In this document: piece by piece, positions 1-8,532 of the stretch | How positions within the stretch are numbered: position 1 is the stretch's first letter | Layout of the letters: each line of letters starts with the position of its first letter | Assembly: GCF_002007215.1 (NCBI RefSeq) | Contig: NZ_MUHX01000026.1 | Span: forward strand, 1 to 39,078 | Origin: Pyramidobacter sp. C12-8 | Lineage (GTDB): Bacteria > Synergistota > Synergistia > Synergistales > Dethiosulfovibrionaceae | Direction of reading: 5' to 3' | Length of the DNA stretch: 39,078 nt | Notes under the pieces: generated by a model | Seen by the model: the letters and a program-made list of their open reading frames with translations, nothing else | Database searches by the model: none | Told to the model about the DNA's origin: nothing | Position numbers and translations under genes: made by a program

Positions 1-484
1 AGGGAAAAAGAAATAACATGAAGGTGGATAAAAAATGTCGTGAAGGCCGTACCTATCGCCGGTAAATAACGGCTCCTTTTTAATTTCTTGATTGCATTAA
101 CTCTGAACTGAAAATTTTGCTTTCAGTTGAGGATCACTTTTGTATGCACTTTTTTCGGACAATTTCCTCGTAACAGCTTTTCATCCCCTTGAATTTGTTC
201 CGTTAGCGCAATCTTGATCGTTATTATGTGTTCGTAATGACTGCTTGCTGCTTTTGTCCTGTCAAAGTAAATGCAACCCCGTCGCATTTACTTTGACGAG
301 GTTGCATTTACTCTGAAAATTTACCTCGCCGATTTTCAGCAGTGAAAATAATAAGAATCCGATGTAAAATGTTCAGTGCATGTGACACGGGGAAACTCTG
401 CGCCGTACTCCGGGAAATCCTTTGCGTATGATTTTTTGCGGTTTGCCTGTTCATCTTCATCAAATTTGAAATGAGGGATCGTCG
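1..484. other. Non-coding region upstream of ychF, rich in short repeats
   Basis: No convincing gene is seen on either strand. The stretch is more AT-rich than the genes that follow. It holds four copies of a 16-bp element (listed separately) and two further small hairpins: AACTGAAA/TTTCAGTT (106-113 with 121-128) and CTGAAAAT/ATTTTCAG (313-320 with 332-339). A weak stem at 46-73 (GCCGT/ACGGC) followed by a T-run at 77-81 could be the terminator of a gene lying left of the window. No strong promoter for ychF could be picked out. Confidence 0.6.
92..317. repeat. Four copies of a 16-bp element, three direct and one inverted
   Basis: Copies lie at 92-107 (TTGCATTAACTCTGAA), 282-297 (TCGCATTTACTTTGAC) and 302-317 (TTGCATTTACTCTGAA) on the plus strand, and inverted at 261-276 (complement TTGCATTTACTTTGAC). 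The inverted copy forms a perfect 14-bp stem with 284-297 (9-nt loop) and, alternatively, a 12-bp stem with 300-311, so two hairpins compete. The pair 92-107 and 261-276 also brackets a 185-bp segment like terminal inverted repeats. No target-site duplication was found. It could be a MITE-like remnant or a cluster of regulator sites. Confidence 0.7.
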
Positions 485-1576
485 TTGAAATTAGGTATTG
501 TAGGTCTGCCGAACGTGGGCAAGAGCACTCTTTTCAATGCCATCACAGCCGCCGGGGCGGACGCGTCGAACTATCCTTTCTGCACGATCGAACCCAACGT
601 CGGCGTGGTGGAAGTACCCGATCCGCGTCTCAAAGTCCTTTCCGATATGTTCCACTCGGTGAAAATCACCCCCGCCGTCGTCGAATTTTACGACATTGCC
701 GGTCTTGTGCGCGGCGCCAGCAAGGGAGAAGGGCTGGGGAACAAATTTCTCGCCAATATCCGCGAGGCCAGCGCCATCGTCCAGGTGGTGCGCTGCTTCG
801 AGAACCCCAACATCGTCCACGTGGACGGCTCCGTGAATCCGGCCCGCGACATCGAGACCATTGAACTGGAGCTGATCCTTTCCGACCTGGAAATGGTGGA
901 ACGGAACCTCGCCAAACTGGAGAAACTGGCGAAAGCCGACAAAAAGCTGGCACCCAACCTCGAACTGCTGCGTCGGGCGAAGGAAACGCTCGAAGCCGGC
1001 AAACTGGTGCGCACCCTTGCGTTGAACGATGAAGAAAAGCAGTATCTTCGCGGTCTGAATCTCCTTTCCGACAAGCCGATGCTCTATGTGGCCAATATCG
1101 CCGAGGATGAAATCGGCGTGGCGGCGTTGAACGAGTACGCTCAGGTGGTCCGCGACCATGCGAAGGCCGAAGGGGCGGAGTTCGTGACGATATGCGCTCA
1201 GATCGAAGCGGAGATCGCCGAGCTTGCCGATGCTGAAAAGGCGGAGTATCTCGAAGCTCTCGGGCTGAAGGAAGCCGGGCTGGACCGTCTGATTTCCGCG
1301 GGATACCGTCTGCTGGGGCTGATCTCGTTCTTGACGGCGGGAGAAAAGGAATCGCGCGCTTGGCCGATTCGCAGAGGAACTTTGGCTCCGCAGGCGGCGG
1401 GCACGATTCACAGCGATTTCGAGCGCGGTTTTATCCGCGCCCAGATCGTCGGCTATGACGATCTGATCGCCTGCGGCTCGATCGCCGAGGCGAAAGCCAA
1501 GGGGCTGCTCCGTCTTGAAGGGAAAGAGTATGTCATGCAGGATGGCGACGTGGTGGAATTCCGTTTCAACGTTTAA
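485..1576 (+). CDS. ychF: YchF, ribosome-associated ATPase of the Obg family
   Basis: 363 residues, the usual family length. It begins with the P-loop GLPNVGKST (residues 7-15), followed by the G3 motif DIAGL (70-74). The base-recognition motif is NIAE (204-207), the NxxE form that gives YchF its preference for ATP over GTP. A helical, probably coiled-coil stretch spans about 126-185, and a TGS domain occupies about 277-361. The start is TTG with GAGGG at 473-477, seven bases upstream; no ATG fits the conserved N-terminus. YchF binds ribosomes and has been linked to stress and redox responses. It is followed 35 bases later by an unrecognised gene. Confidence 0.96.
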   Translation: MKLGIVGLPNVGKSTLFNAITAAGADASNYPFCTIEPNVGVVEVPDPRLKVLSDMFHSVKITPAVVEFYDIAGLVRGASKGEGLGNKFLANIREASAIVQVVRCFENPNIVHVDGSVNPARDIETIELELILSDLEMVERNLAKLEKLAKADKKLAPNLELLRRAKETLEAGKLVRTLALNDEEKQYLRGLNLLSDKPMLYVANIAEDEIGVAALNEYAQVVRDHAKAEGAEFVTICAQIEAEIAELADAEKAEYLEALGLKEAGLDRLISAGYRLLGLISFLTAGEKESRAWPIRRGTLAPQAAGTIHSDFERGFIRAQIVGYDDLIACGSIAEAKAKGLLRLEGKEYVMQDGDVVEFRFNV

Positions 1577-1611
1577 ACACGCATAAATTTCATGAAAGGT
1601 ATGTGGTAAAA

Positions 1612-2046
1612 ATGGCGATGCAGATCAGTCTCGATGAAGTGCTGTCCATGCTTCTTTCGCGCGTGGACGCCATGGCGGTGGCCAACGAAAACATGAAGAG
1701 CAAGTTCAACATCCTGGCGCGCGCTCTTTATAAAAAGGGGCTTTTGACGGACGATGACCTTGTCCAGTCGGTGAAAGACGAGCACAAACTGCTCCTCGAC
1801 CTTGGCGCCATCAAAGAGATGCCTGACGATGCAGCGCTCAAATCGATCGCGGACAACATGATCGTCTGGATCAAGAACGATGCCGAGGCCATTCGGAAGA
1901 ACATGAAGGATTACGAGGCGAAGGTGAAGGCGATGATCGAGGAAGAGGAAAAGAAACCTCGTCTCGACGTGGCTTCTGCCGCCGATTTGCAGCGGCTCGA
2001 ACGCATGAGCGGCAAAAAGTCGGGCAGCGGACTTATTATTCCTTAA
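1612..2046 (+). CDS. Hypothetical helical protein, unrecognised
   Basis: I do not recognise this 144-residue protein. It is almost wholly predicted helix, with a charged, possibly coiled-coil segment around residues 90-118 rich in Lys and Glu, and a small Gly/Ser-rich tail ending in hydrophobic residues. There is no signal peptide, membrane segment or cysteine. The ATG at 1612 is preferred over an in-frame GTG at 1603, because AAGG at 1596-1599 is too close to the latter. It lies between ychF and the sugar-nucleotide dehydratase and shares their strand, so it may be co-transcribed. It is probably cytoplasmic; no function is inferred. Confidence 0.7.
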   Translation: MAMQISLDEVLSMLLSRVDAMAVANENMKSKFNILARALYKKGLLTDDDLVQSVKDEHKLLLDLGAIKEMPDDAALKSIADNMIVWIKNDAEAIRKNMKDYEAKVKAMIEEEEKKPRLDVASAADLQRLERMSGKKSGSGLIIP

Positions 2047-2117
2047 GGACGATGGGGCCGAGAACCGGATTTTGAAGAAAAACCGTTAAGAGGAGCCGGC
2101 TCAGGAGGGGAACGGAA

Positions 2118-3983
2118 GTGGAGAATTTTGGCCTTCAGATCGTCGGGGCGTGGCGCAGCCTGGGTGCCCGGAACGGCTGCGTGGCCCTGGTCGATGCGCT
2201 TCTGCTGAGCCTGGCGGTGTACGTGAGTTACGCCTTGAGATTCTCGATCTTTTTGGAACATGCGGCGGCTTATGGGATCTTCGAGGCGGGGCCGCTTTAC
2301 GTTGCGGCCGTCATGTTTTCGTTTTATGCCGGCGGAGTCTATCGGGTCTACTGGCTGCAGACGAGCATCGAAGAACTTCTGATCCTGCTGAAAGCCTATC
2401 TGCCGGCCTGCGCCGTGCTGATCGGGCTGTATGTTGGGACCGACGTCCCGTTCGTGGTGCCGCGGAGCGTTATGGGAATGCTGTTCCTCTGCGGTTTTGC
2501 CTTCCTGACGCTGTCGCGCCTCTCATGGCGGCTGACCTTGCAGGAACACAACGGGAATCCGCGGAGGAGAACGCTGATCGTCGGCGCCGGGGAGGCGGGC
2601 GTGCTTTTGGCTCGCGACCTGAAACGACATGATTCTGACTTCAACGTCGTCGGCTTTCTCGATGACGATCCGGCCAAATTGAAAAAGACGATCGCCGGCA
2701 TTCCCGTCCTTGGGACGCTCCGCGAGCTGATCGGCATTGTCGGGGCCGAGCGGATCAGCGACGTTTGGGTGGCGCTGCCTTCCGCTCCGGCTTGCAGAGT
2801 CCGCGATCTCCTGAACGGACTTCTGTCCCTGAAGAGTTCCGTGCGTATTCTGCCTTCGCTGCAGGAACTTGCGGACGGCACGGTCTCTCTGAACAAATTG
2901 CGCAAGGTCCGCCTCGAGGATCTGCTGCCCCGGGAGCCCGTCAGCCTCGATGCCGAACAGATCGGTCAGCTTCTCCACGGGCGGACGGTCTTGATTTCCG
3001 GTGCGGGAGGCTCGATCGGCAGCGAAATCGTCCGCCAGATTCTGCCTTACGCGCCCGCGGCGCTGGTTTTGCTCGGCCACGGCGAGTTCTCGATTTACAC
3101 GCTGCTGGAGGAATTGCGGGAAAGGGCGTGCCAGACCGAACTTGTGCCGGTGATTGCCGACGTCGCTGATGAAAGGGCGATGGAAGAAGTTTTTTCTCGG
3201 TGGCGTCCGGACATCGTTTTTCACGCGGCGGCCCACAAACATGTGCCGCTGATGGAATGCAACGCCCGCGAGGCGATCCGTACCAACGCGCTCGGCACGT
3301 GGATTCTCGGCAGAATGGCCGGCAGATACGAGACGAAACGTTTTGTGATGATTTCCACGGACAAGGCGGTCAACCCGAGCAGCGTCATGGGGGCCAGCAA
3401 GCGGATCGCCGAGATGGCCTTGATGGAACTGCAGAAGGATTATCCGCAGACGGCTTACATGGCGGTACGCTTCGGCAACGTTCTCGGCAGCCGCGGCAGC
3501 GTTGTTCCCAAGTTCGAGCGCCAGATCGCGGCGGGCGGCCCCGTAACGGTGACTCATCCGCGGATGGTCCGCTATTTCATGCTGATCCCGGAGGCAGCCG
3601 GGCTGGTTCTGCAGACGGCGGCCATCGGTTCGCCTGGGCGGATTTACGTCCTGGACATGGGAAAACCCGTCAATATCGCCGAAGTCGCCCGGACGCTGAT
3701 TCGTCTGAACGGTTACGAGCCGGACCGCGATGTCAGGATCGCGTATACCGGCATTCGTCCGGGCGAGAAGCTCTTTGAAGAACTTTTTTACGATGAGAAA
3801 CACGTGGAAGCGACCTCGCACTCGAAAATTTTCTGCGCGAAAATCTCTGAAGAAGGACGCGCCGAGATCACAGGGATGCTTGGCAAAATCGAAACGCTTC
3901 TCGGGGAGCCTGAGATCGCGTCGTCTCTTGCGAAGATCGTCCCGGAATATAGAGGTTCGGGCGAAGCGGCTGGGGAAAAATGA
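2118..3983 (+). CDS. Membrane-anchored NDP-sugar 4,6-dehydratase (CapD/WbpM/FlaA1 family)
   Basis: 621 residues with the two-part layout of the long WbpM/CapD class. Four hydrophobic segments lie within residues 20-135. A first Rossmann-like domain has GAGEAG at 156-161. The catalytic NAD-binding domain has GAGGSIG at 295-301 and STDKAVNPSSVMGASK at 413-428. Met424 stands where short-chain dehydratases carry Tyr, and Lys428 follows. This SMK rather than SYK triad is typical of WbpM-like enzymes that turn UDP-GlcNAc into a 4-keto-6-deoxy sugar for surface glycans. GTG start with AGGAGGGG at 2103-2110, seven bases upstream. The stop overlaps the next gene by four bases. Substrate is inferred from the family. 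Confidence 0.9.
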   Translation: MENFGLQIVGAWRSLGARNGCVALVDALLLSLAVYVSYALRFSIFLEHAAAYGIFEAGPLYVAAVMFSFYAGGVYRVYWLQTSIEELLILLKAYLPACAVLIGLYVGTDVPFVVPRSVMGMLFLCGFAFLTLSRLSWRLTLQEHNGNPRRRTLIVGAGEAGVLLARDLKRHDSDFNVVGFLDDDPAKLKKTIAGIPVLGTLRELIGIVGAERISDVWVALPSAPACRVRDLLNGLLSLKSSVRILPSLQELADGTVSLNKLRKVRLEDLLPREPVSLDAEQIGQLLHGRTVLISGAGGSIGSEIVRQILPYAPAALVLLGHGEFSIYTLLEELRERACQTELVPVIADVADERAMEEVFSRWRPDIVFHAAAHKHVPLMECNAREAIRTNALGTWILGRMAGRYETKRFVMISTDKAVNPSSVMGASKRIAEMALMELQKDYPQTAYMAVRFGNVLGSRGSVVPKFERQIAAGGPVTVTHPRMVRYFMLIPEAAGLVLQTAAIGSPGRIYVLDMGKPVNIAEVARTLIRLNGYEPDRDVRIAYTGIRPGEKLFEELFYDEKHVEATSHSKIFCAKISEEGRAEITGMLGKIETLLGEPEIASSLAKIVPEYRGSGEAAGEK

Positions 3984-4462
3984 CGCGGGGACGGCGGCGG
4001 AAAGCTTTTTCTCTCGCGGAAGTCTTGATCGGCATGGCGATCGTCCTCACGCTTTCGGCGGGACTTTTCAATACGCTGCGCACCGAATCCGTCCAGGACC
4101 TGGCCAGGAGGGACATGGACGATCTGATGCAGTGGCTCGATTCGGCCATAGCCCGGGCTGACCGCTGGCGATGCAGTTTTTATCTGAGCGTTTACATGCC
4201 CTCGGATTTGTCCGCGCCGCATTTCATGACGCTGCGCTGGCTCGGCAGACATTCGGGCAGCGCGGCAGGAGAGAAGTTCAGCGCGAACGTGCAGGTGCGC
4301 TGGCGTCTGAATGTGGATCGTCGGAATTTCACGTATCGCTGGCAGACGCATACGATCACGCCGGCATTTACCGTCACGGCCTGCGAAGCGGGCGGCAAAA
4401 ACACCGGCGAGTCTTTGAAGCTGTCCCTGCGCGGTTTGCTCACGCGGACAAGCTCTCGGTAA
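3980..4462 (+). CDS. Pseudopilin-like protein with type IV prepilin leader
   Basis: 160 residues opening with a short basic leader (RRRK) and FSLAEVLIG plus a hydrophobic helix, the class III signal recognised by prepilin peptidase. Glu at +5 of the mature form is present. The residue before the cut is Ala rather than the usual Gly, which is known to slow processing in well-studied pilins. The rest is not similar to a known pilin that I can name and lacks an obvious cysteine pair. The start overlaps the dehydratase stop (ATGA), so the two are translationally coupled. No other pilus gene is in the window. It may be a minor pilin or secretion pseudopilin. Confidence 0.75.
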   Translation: MTRGRRRKAFSLAEVLIGMAIVLTLSAGLFNTLRTESVQDLARRDMDDLMQWLDSAIARADRWRCSFYLSVYMPSDLSAPHFMTLRWLGRHSGSAAGEKFSANVQVRWRLNVDRRNFTYRWQTHTITPAFTVTACEAGGKNTGESLKLSLRGLLTRTSSR

Positions 4463-4506
4463 GATGTTTACTTTTGAAGAAGAACTTTCTGTCTGGAGGT
4501 AATGGT

Positions 4507-5079
4507 ATGGTGATCAGGGAATGGTGGGAGAATTTGATCGCTCCCGCCGTGAGACTTTGGGAAAAGATGATTCCCGCGGCGTGGCTTCGCGAAACGTTGG
4601 AGACCGTGATCTGGGCGGTCGTCCTGGCCCTGCTTCTGAAGACGTTCGTCATCCAGGCTTTTTGGATCCCCAGCGGTTCGATGCTTCCCACGCTCCTTGA
4701 GGGAGATCGCGTTCTGGTCTGCAAATTCGAATATCTGCTCCGTTCTCCGCGCCGCGGGGACATCTTTGTCTTCAAGTATCCCAAAGATCCCGGCGTCGAT
4801 TACGTGAAGCGCCTGATCGCCCTGCCCGGCGATAAATTCGAGGTACGGAACGGCGTCGTCTGGATCAACGACCGGAAAGTCGACGAACCCTACGTGACGT
4901 TCCGCGACACGTACAATCATGCGCCGGTCGTCGTGCCCGAAAAGTCGTACATCGCGCTCGGCGACAACCGTCCGAACTCGGCCGACAGCCGTTATTGGGG
5001 CTACGTGCCCGAACAGAATATCCGCGGTCCCGTGATCCTGCGCTACTGGCCGCTGAGCAGGATCGGGCTGGTAAAATAA
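4507..5079 (+). CDS. lepB: Signal peptidase I
   Basis: 190 residues. One membrane helix (about 31-52) is followed by the catalytic box PSGSMLPTL with Ser58, and YVKRLIALPGD with general base Lys101. A C-terminal GDNRPNSADSRYWG motif completes the S26 family signature. The catalytic part faces the periplasm, where it removes Sec and Tat leaders such as that of DctP further along. GGAGGT at 4495-4500 lies six bases before the ATG at 4507; longer in-frame extensions run into the pseudopilin gene and lack a ribosome site. The short form with one anchor resembles Gram-positive Sip proteins more than E. coli LepB. Its stop overlaps rbgA by one base. Confidence 0.95.
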   Translation: MVIREWWENLIAPAVRLWEKMIPAAWLRETLETVIWAVVLALLLKTFVIQAFWIPSGSMLPTLLEGDRVLVCKFEYLLRSPRRGDIFVFKYPKDPGVDYVKRLIALPGDKFEVRNGVVWINDRKVDEPYVTFRDTYNHAPVVVPEKSYIALGDNRPNSADSRYWGYVPEQNIRGPVILRYWPLSRIGLVK

Positions 5080-5945
5080 TGGCGGGCAGGACGGCGTGGT
5101 TCCCCGGCCACATGGCCAAGGGCACCCGGCAGCTGGAAGAACTTCTCGACAAGCTCGACGTGATCGTCGAGGTCCGCGACGCGCGCGCCCCCGAGCTGAC
5201 CGCGTCGCCGCTGACGAAAAAATTTGCGCGGCGCCGGCCCGTCTGGATCGTCATGACCAAACGGGATCTGGCGGACAAGGACATCACGGCGCAATGGCTC
5301 GGTCATTATAAAAATAACAGGCGCGAGGCGTGGGCGTTCGATCTGCTGTCACGGCAGATCGCGCCTTTGAAGCAGGCCTTCACGCGCTGCAAGCCCAAAT
5401 ATCGCGAGCTGCGGGTCGCGGTCGTGGGGATCCCCAACGTGGGCAAATCGGCGCTGCTGAATTTGCTGATCGGCAAAAAATCCGCGCCGGTCGGCGGCAT
5501 CCCCGGCATCACCCGCGGCGTTTCCTGGTACCGCGGCGGCGATTTTCTGGTCGTCGATTCGCCCGGCATCCTCGATCCGCGCTCGGGCGCGGCCGTCCAA
5601 AGGGCCCTGGCCTGGCTCGGCTGTTCCAAGGCGGACGTGATCGGCGGCTACGACACGGTCGCCTGCTCTTTGATCGATTATCTGCAGCGGCAGGGGCTCT
5701 GGCATTTTATCGAAGAGAAGTGGGGCGTCCCCGCCGACCCGGAAGACACGGCGGCCGTTCTCGAAGCCGTCGGACGCCGATTGGGCTGTCTCGTCAGCGG
5801 CGGGATGGTCGATTATACGCTCGCCGGCCGGCGTTTTCTCGAATCGTTCTCCACGGGGAAGCTGGGCAATCTTTCGCTGGAGAGTCCGACGATGCCGGCG
5901 GCCGAAAGACTTCAGGCGCCGGAAGATGGGGATGAAGACGAGTGA
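5079..5945 (+). CDS. rbgA: Ribosome biogenesis GTPase RbgA (YlqF)
   Basis: 288 residues with circularly permuted GTPase motifs: G4 TKRD (60-63) comes before G1 GIPNVGKSAL (117-126), then Thr145 in GITRG as G2, and DSPG (160-163) as G3. The N-terminal WFPGHM is the YlqF family signature. RbgA acts late in assembly of the 50S subunit. The start at 5079 overlaps the lepB stop by one base; the conserved WFPGHM begins at residue 7, so longer starts are unlikely. It is followed by rnhB in a GTGA overlap, the same ylqF-rnhB pair as in Bacillus. Confidence 0.95.
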   Translation: MAGRTAWFPGHMAKGTRQLEELLDKLDVIVEVRDARAPELTASPLTKKFARRRPVWIVMTKRDLADKDITAQWLGHYKNNRREAWAFDLLSRQIAPLKQAFTRCKPKYRELRVAVVGIPNVGKSALLNLLIGKKSAPVGGIPGITRGVSWYRGGDFLVVDSPGILDPRSGAAVQRALAWLGCSKADVIGGYDTVACSLIDYLQRQGLWHFIEEKWGVPADPEDTAAVLEAVGRRLGCLVSGGMVDYTLAGRRFLESFSTGKLGNLSLESPTMPAAERLQAPEDGDEDE

Positions 5946-6502
5946 TTCTGGCAGGGGTCGACGAAGCGGGGCGAGGCCCTCTGGCCGGTCCCGTCGTGGC
6001 GGCGGCGGTCGTGCTGACGGAAGCGCAGCGGGAAGAACTGGTCGGTCTGGGGCTCCGCGACTCGAAAAAAATGACGCCGCCGCGGCGCGAAAAAGTACTG
6101 GCGCGCATGCTCGAACTGAACGTCGTCTGGCGCGCCGCGTCGGCGCCGGCCGAACGGATCGACCGGCTGAACATCCTGCGGGCGACTTTGTGGGCGATGC
6201 GCCGTGCGGTCGAAAGGCTCCCGCTTGACGTCGACGGCGTGATCGTCGACGGCAACCAGGAGATCCCCGGCCTGAACGTCTATCAGCAGGCGGTCGTCGG
6301 CGGCGACGATATCTATCCGCAGATTTCCGCGGCTTCCGTCGTCGCCAAAGTGCTTCGTGACCGCGTGATGACGGTCTACGACGGTATCTATCCCGATTAT
6401 GGCTTTGCCCGGCACAAAGGTTACGGGACCGAGGCGCATCGCCGCGCGATTGCCGAACTGGGGCCAACGCCGATTCATAGAAGAAGTTTTTCCTGGAGGT
6501 AA
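5942..6502 (+). CDS. rnhB: Ribonuclease HII
   Basis: 186 residues, slightly short but complete. The catalytic acidic residues are visible: Asp7-Glu8 in GVDEAGRGPLAGP, Asp103 in VDGNQ, and Asp140 in ASVVAKVLRD. Asp40 in RDSKK and the C-terminal HKGYGT motif are also family hallmarks. It removes RNA from RNA-DNA hybrids and misincorporated ribonucleotides. The GTG start is embedded in the rbgA stop (GTGA), so expression is coupled. The last codons contain a GGAGGT sequence that could also help ribosomes re-initiate on yraN about 45 bases on. Confidence 0.95.
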   Translation: MILAGVDEAGRGPLAGPVVAAAVVLTEAQREELVGLGLRDSKKMTPPRREKVLARMLELNVVWRAASAPAERIDRLNILRATLWAMRRAVERLPLDVDGVIVDGNQEIPGLNVYQQAVVGGDDIYPQISAASVVAKVLRDRVMTVYDGIYPDYGFARHKGYGTEAHRRAIAELGPTPIHRRSFSWR

Positions 6503-6542
6503 CCTTCCTGCGAATCCCCATTTCTTTACAAGAGGCGCTGTC

Positions 6543-7037
6543 ATGAGACAACTCACGTTGAATCTTAAAGAGCGGATCGGCCGGCTGCTGAAGCCTGCGC
6601 GGCCTGCGAAAGATACCGAGAGCGGTATCCTGACGCAGGCCGAGCGGGCTTTTTTTCTGGCGAAGCAGCGCGCGGCCGTCGGCCGGTGGGCTGAGGAACT
6701 GGCCGCCGCTTTTTTGCAAGCGCGAGGGCTGAAGATTTTGGAACGCAACGTCAGAGAACGCTTCTCCGAGCTGGATCTGATCGCTCTGGAAGGGAACGTG
6801 CTCGTCTTTGTGGAGGTGCGCTGCCGGCGCAAAAATCCCGTCATGTCGGCGCAGGATTCGATCGGACCGCTGAAATGGAAACGCCTGGTCCGCGGCGCCG
6901 AGCTCTATACGCTGCGGCGTCGGTGGCGCGGCGAATGGCGGATGGATCTGGTCAGCGTCGACGTGGATCATGAACGCTGGCATTTGCGGTGGCTCAGATA
7001 TCTGGAAATGGAAGGAGCGGATGACCGTGGCTGCTGA
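6543..7037 (+). CDS. yraN: YraN/UPF0102 family nuclease-like protein
   Basis: 164 residues. Residues 48-103 show the UPF0102 core: a GRWAEELAAAFL helix, ERNVRERFSELDLIA and VFVEVR, resembling the E, ExD and ExK residues of restriction-endonuclease-like folds. The usual GEIDLI and VEVK are changed to SELDLI and VEVR, a conservative drift. About 40 extra residues precede the core. GAGG at 6531-6534 sits eight bases before the ATG. The family sits next to rnhB and comM/dprA in many bacteria, as here, and its function is still unsettled; a DNA-processing role is inferred from fold and company. It overlaps comM by 17 bases. Confidence 0.85.
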   Translation: MRQLTLNLKERIGRLLKPARPAKDTESGILTQAERAFFLAKQRAAVGRWAEELAAAFLQARGLKILERNVRERFSELDLIALEGNVLVFVEVRCRRKNPVMSAQDSIGPLKWKRLVRGAELYTLRRRWRGEWRMDLVSVDVDHERWHLRWLRYLEMEGADDRGC

Positions 7038-8532
7038 AATACAAGGCATCACGCTGCGCGGCATCGAAGCGTTGCCGGTGGAAGTGGAATCGGAGATCAC
7101 GTCGGGGATGTTCTCCTTTTCGGTCGTGGGGCTGCCCGACGCGGCGGTGCGCGAATCGCGCGAACGCGTGCGCGCGGCGCTACGCGAGCTGGATATCTCC
7201 ATTTACGGCCGCATCGCCGTCAATCTCGCTCCGGCCGATCTGCCCAAGGAGGGGAGTCTGCTCGATCTGCCGATCGCGGTGGCTCTGGCCTGCGAGAAGG
7301 AATATTGTTCTCCGCCCGGCGCGGCGATTTATATGGGCGAACTGGCGCTGGACGGACGGGTGCGTCCCGTCCGGGGCGCGGTCCCTGCGGCGATGCTGGC
7401 GCGTTCGCTGGCCCTGCCGCTTTTCTGTCCCGAAGGCAACGCCGCGGAAGTGGCGCTGGTCGACGGCGTTGAGGCGTACAGCGTGCCGACGCTGAAAGAT
7501 CTTTTGCTCTTTCTGCGTCACGAGAAAGAGTTGAGCCGAGTCGTCAAGAACATGCCGCCTTCGGAGTTGAACGCCGTCGAACCGGATTTCGCGGACGTGA
7601 AGGGACAGATGATCGCGAGAAGAGCTCTCGAAATCGCGGCGGCCGGCCATCACAACATTTTGCTTGTCGGCTCTCCGGGCAGCGGCAAGACGCTGATGGC
7701 GCGCGCCTTGCAGGGCATTTTGCCGCCGCTGTCCGACGACGAGTTTCTCGAAACTCTGCTGATCCGGAGCGCCGTCGGTCTGTCGGCCCCCGTCGACCGA
7801 CGCCGTCCTTTCCGACAAGTTCATCATACCGCGAGCACCGTCTCCATCTGCGGCGGCGGCAGCGATATCCGCCCCGGCGAAGTGAGCCTTGCGCACCGCG
7901 GCGTGCTGTTCCTCGACGAATTCACGGAGTTTCGCCGGGATCTGATCGAGGCGTTGCGTCAGCCGCTGGAGGACGGTTTCATCACGGTGAACCGGGCGGC
8001 GGGCAGCGTCACGTACCCGAGCCGGGTCTTGCTCGTGCTGGCGGCCAATCCGTGCGCCTGCGGCTGGCGCGGCGATCCGCTCGAGCAGTGCCGCTGCAGC
8101 AGTCAGGAACTGGAGCGCTATAAAAGAAAATTCTCCGGTCCGATGCTGGACCGAGTGGATCTCTACGTCTCGGTGCCGCGTTTGACGCCGCAAGAACTGC
8201 TCGAACTGGGAGGAACTCCCAGGGAAAGCAGCGCGGAAATCCGCGCCCGAGTCCTAAGAGCCCGAAAGCGGCAATGGGAGCGCAAAGAACGCGTCGGCGC
8301 GGAGTGCAACGCGGAATTGTCCGAGAAGATGCTGCGGTGCGAAATAGGCTTGAGCGCCGAGGCGCGAAGATACCTGACCGCGATGGCCGAACGCCTGCGG
8401 CTTTCCGGCCGGGGCTTGAGCCGCGTCCTGCGCGTCGCCCGCACGATCGCCGACCTCGCGGGGGAGCGAAACGTGGATGACCGCGCGGTCGCCGAAGCGC
8501 TGGCCTACAGAGATTCGGGAGTGCTGGAATGA
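7021..8532 (+). CDS. comM: ComM/YifB-type AAA+ ATPase (Mg-chelatase-like)
   Basis: 503 residues, matching the family. An N-terminal ChlI-like domain (1-180) with GLPDAAVRESRERVRAAL is followed by Walker A GSPGSGKT (217-224), Walker B VLFLDEF (295-301), and a C-terminal helical domain ending in a GRGLSRVLRVARTIADL segment. ComM is a hexameric helicase that promotes branch migration during recombination of incoming DNA, which fits its position directly before dprA. The start is ambiguous: AAGGAG at 7012-7017 is three bases from ATG 7021 but nine from GTG 7027. The stop overlaps dprA (ATGA). Confidence 0.93.
   Translation: MTVAAEIQGITLRGIEALPVEVESEITSGMFSFSVVGLPDAAVRESRERVRAALRELDISIYGRIAVNLAPADLPKEGSLLDLPIAVALACEKEYCSPPGAAIYMGELALDGRVRPVRGAVPAAMLARSLALPLFCPEGNAAEVALVDGVEAYSVPTLKDLLLFLRHEKELSRVVKNMPPSELNAVEPDFADVKGQMIARRALEIAAAGHHNILLVGSPGSGKTLMARALQGILPPLSDDEFLETLLIRSAVGLSAPVDRRRPFRQVHHTASTVSICGGGSDIRPGEVSLAHRGVLFLDEFTEFRRDLIEALRQPLEDGFITVNRAAGSVTYPSRVLLVLAANPCACGWRGDPLEQCRCSSQELERYKRKFSGPMLDRVDLYVSVPRLTPQELLELGGTPRESSAEIRARVLRARKRQWERKERVGAECNAELSEKMLRCEIGLSAEARRYLTAMAERLRLSGRGLSRVLRVARTIADLAGERNVDDRAVAEALAYRDSGVLE

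Noticed and set aside
308-322. CodY-box-like TTTACTCTGAAAATT upstream of ychF
   Set aside because: Only 11 of 15 positions match, it lies within the 16-bp repeat element, and a housekeeping target is unlikely.
5349-7202. Minus-strand open frame of 617 codons opposite rbgA, rnhB and yraN
   Set aside because: Shadow of three well-supported genes; Arg/Pro-rich, low-complexity composition.
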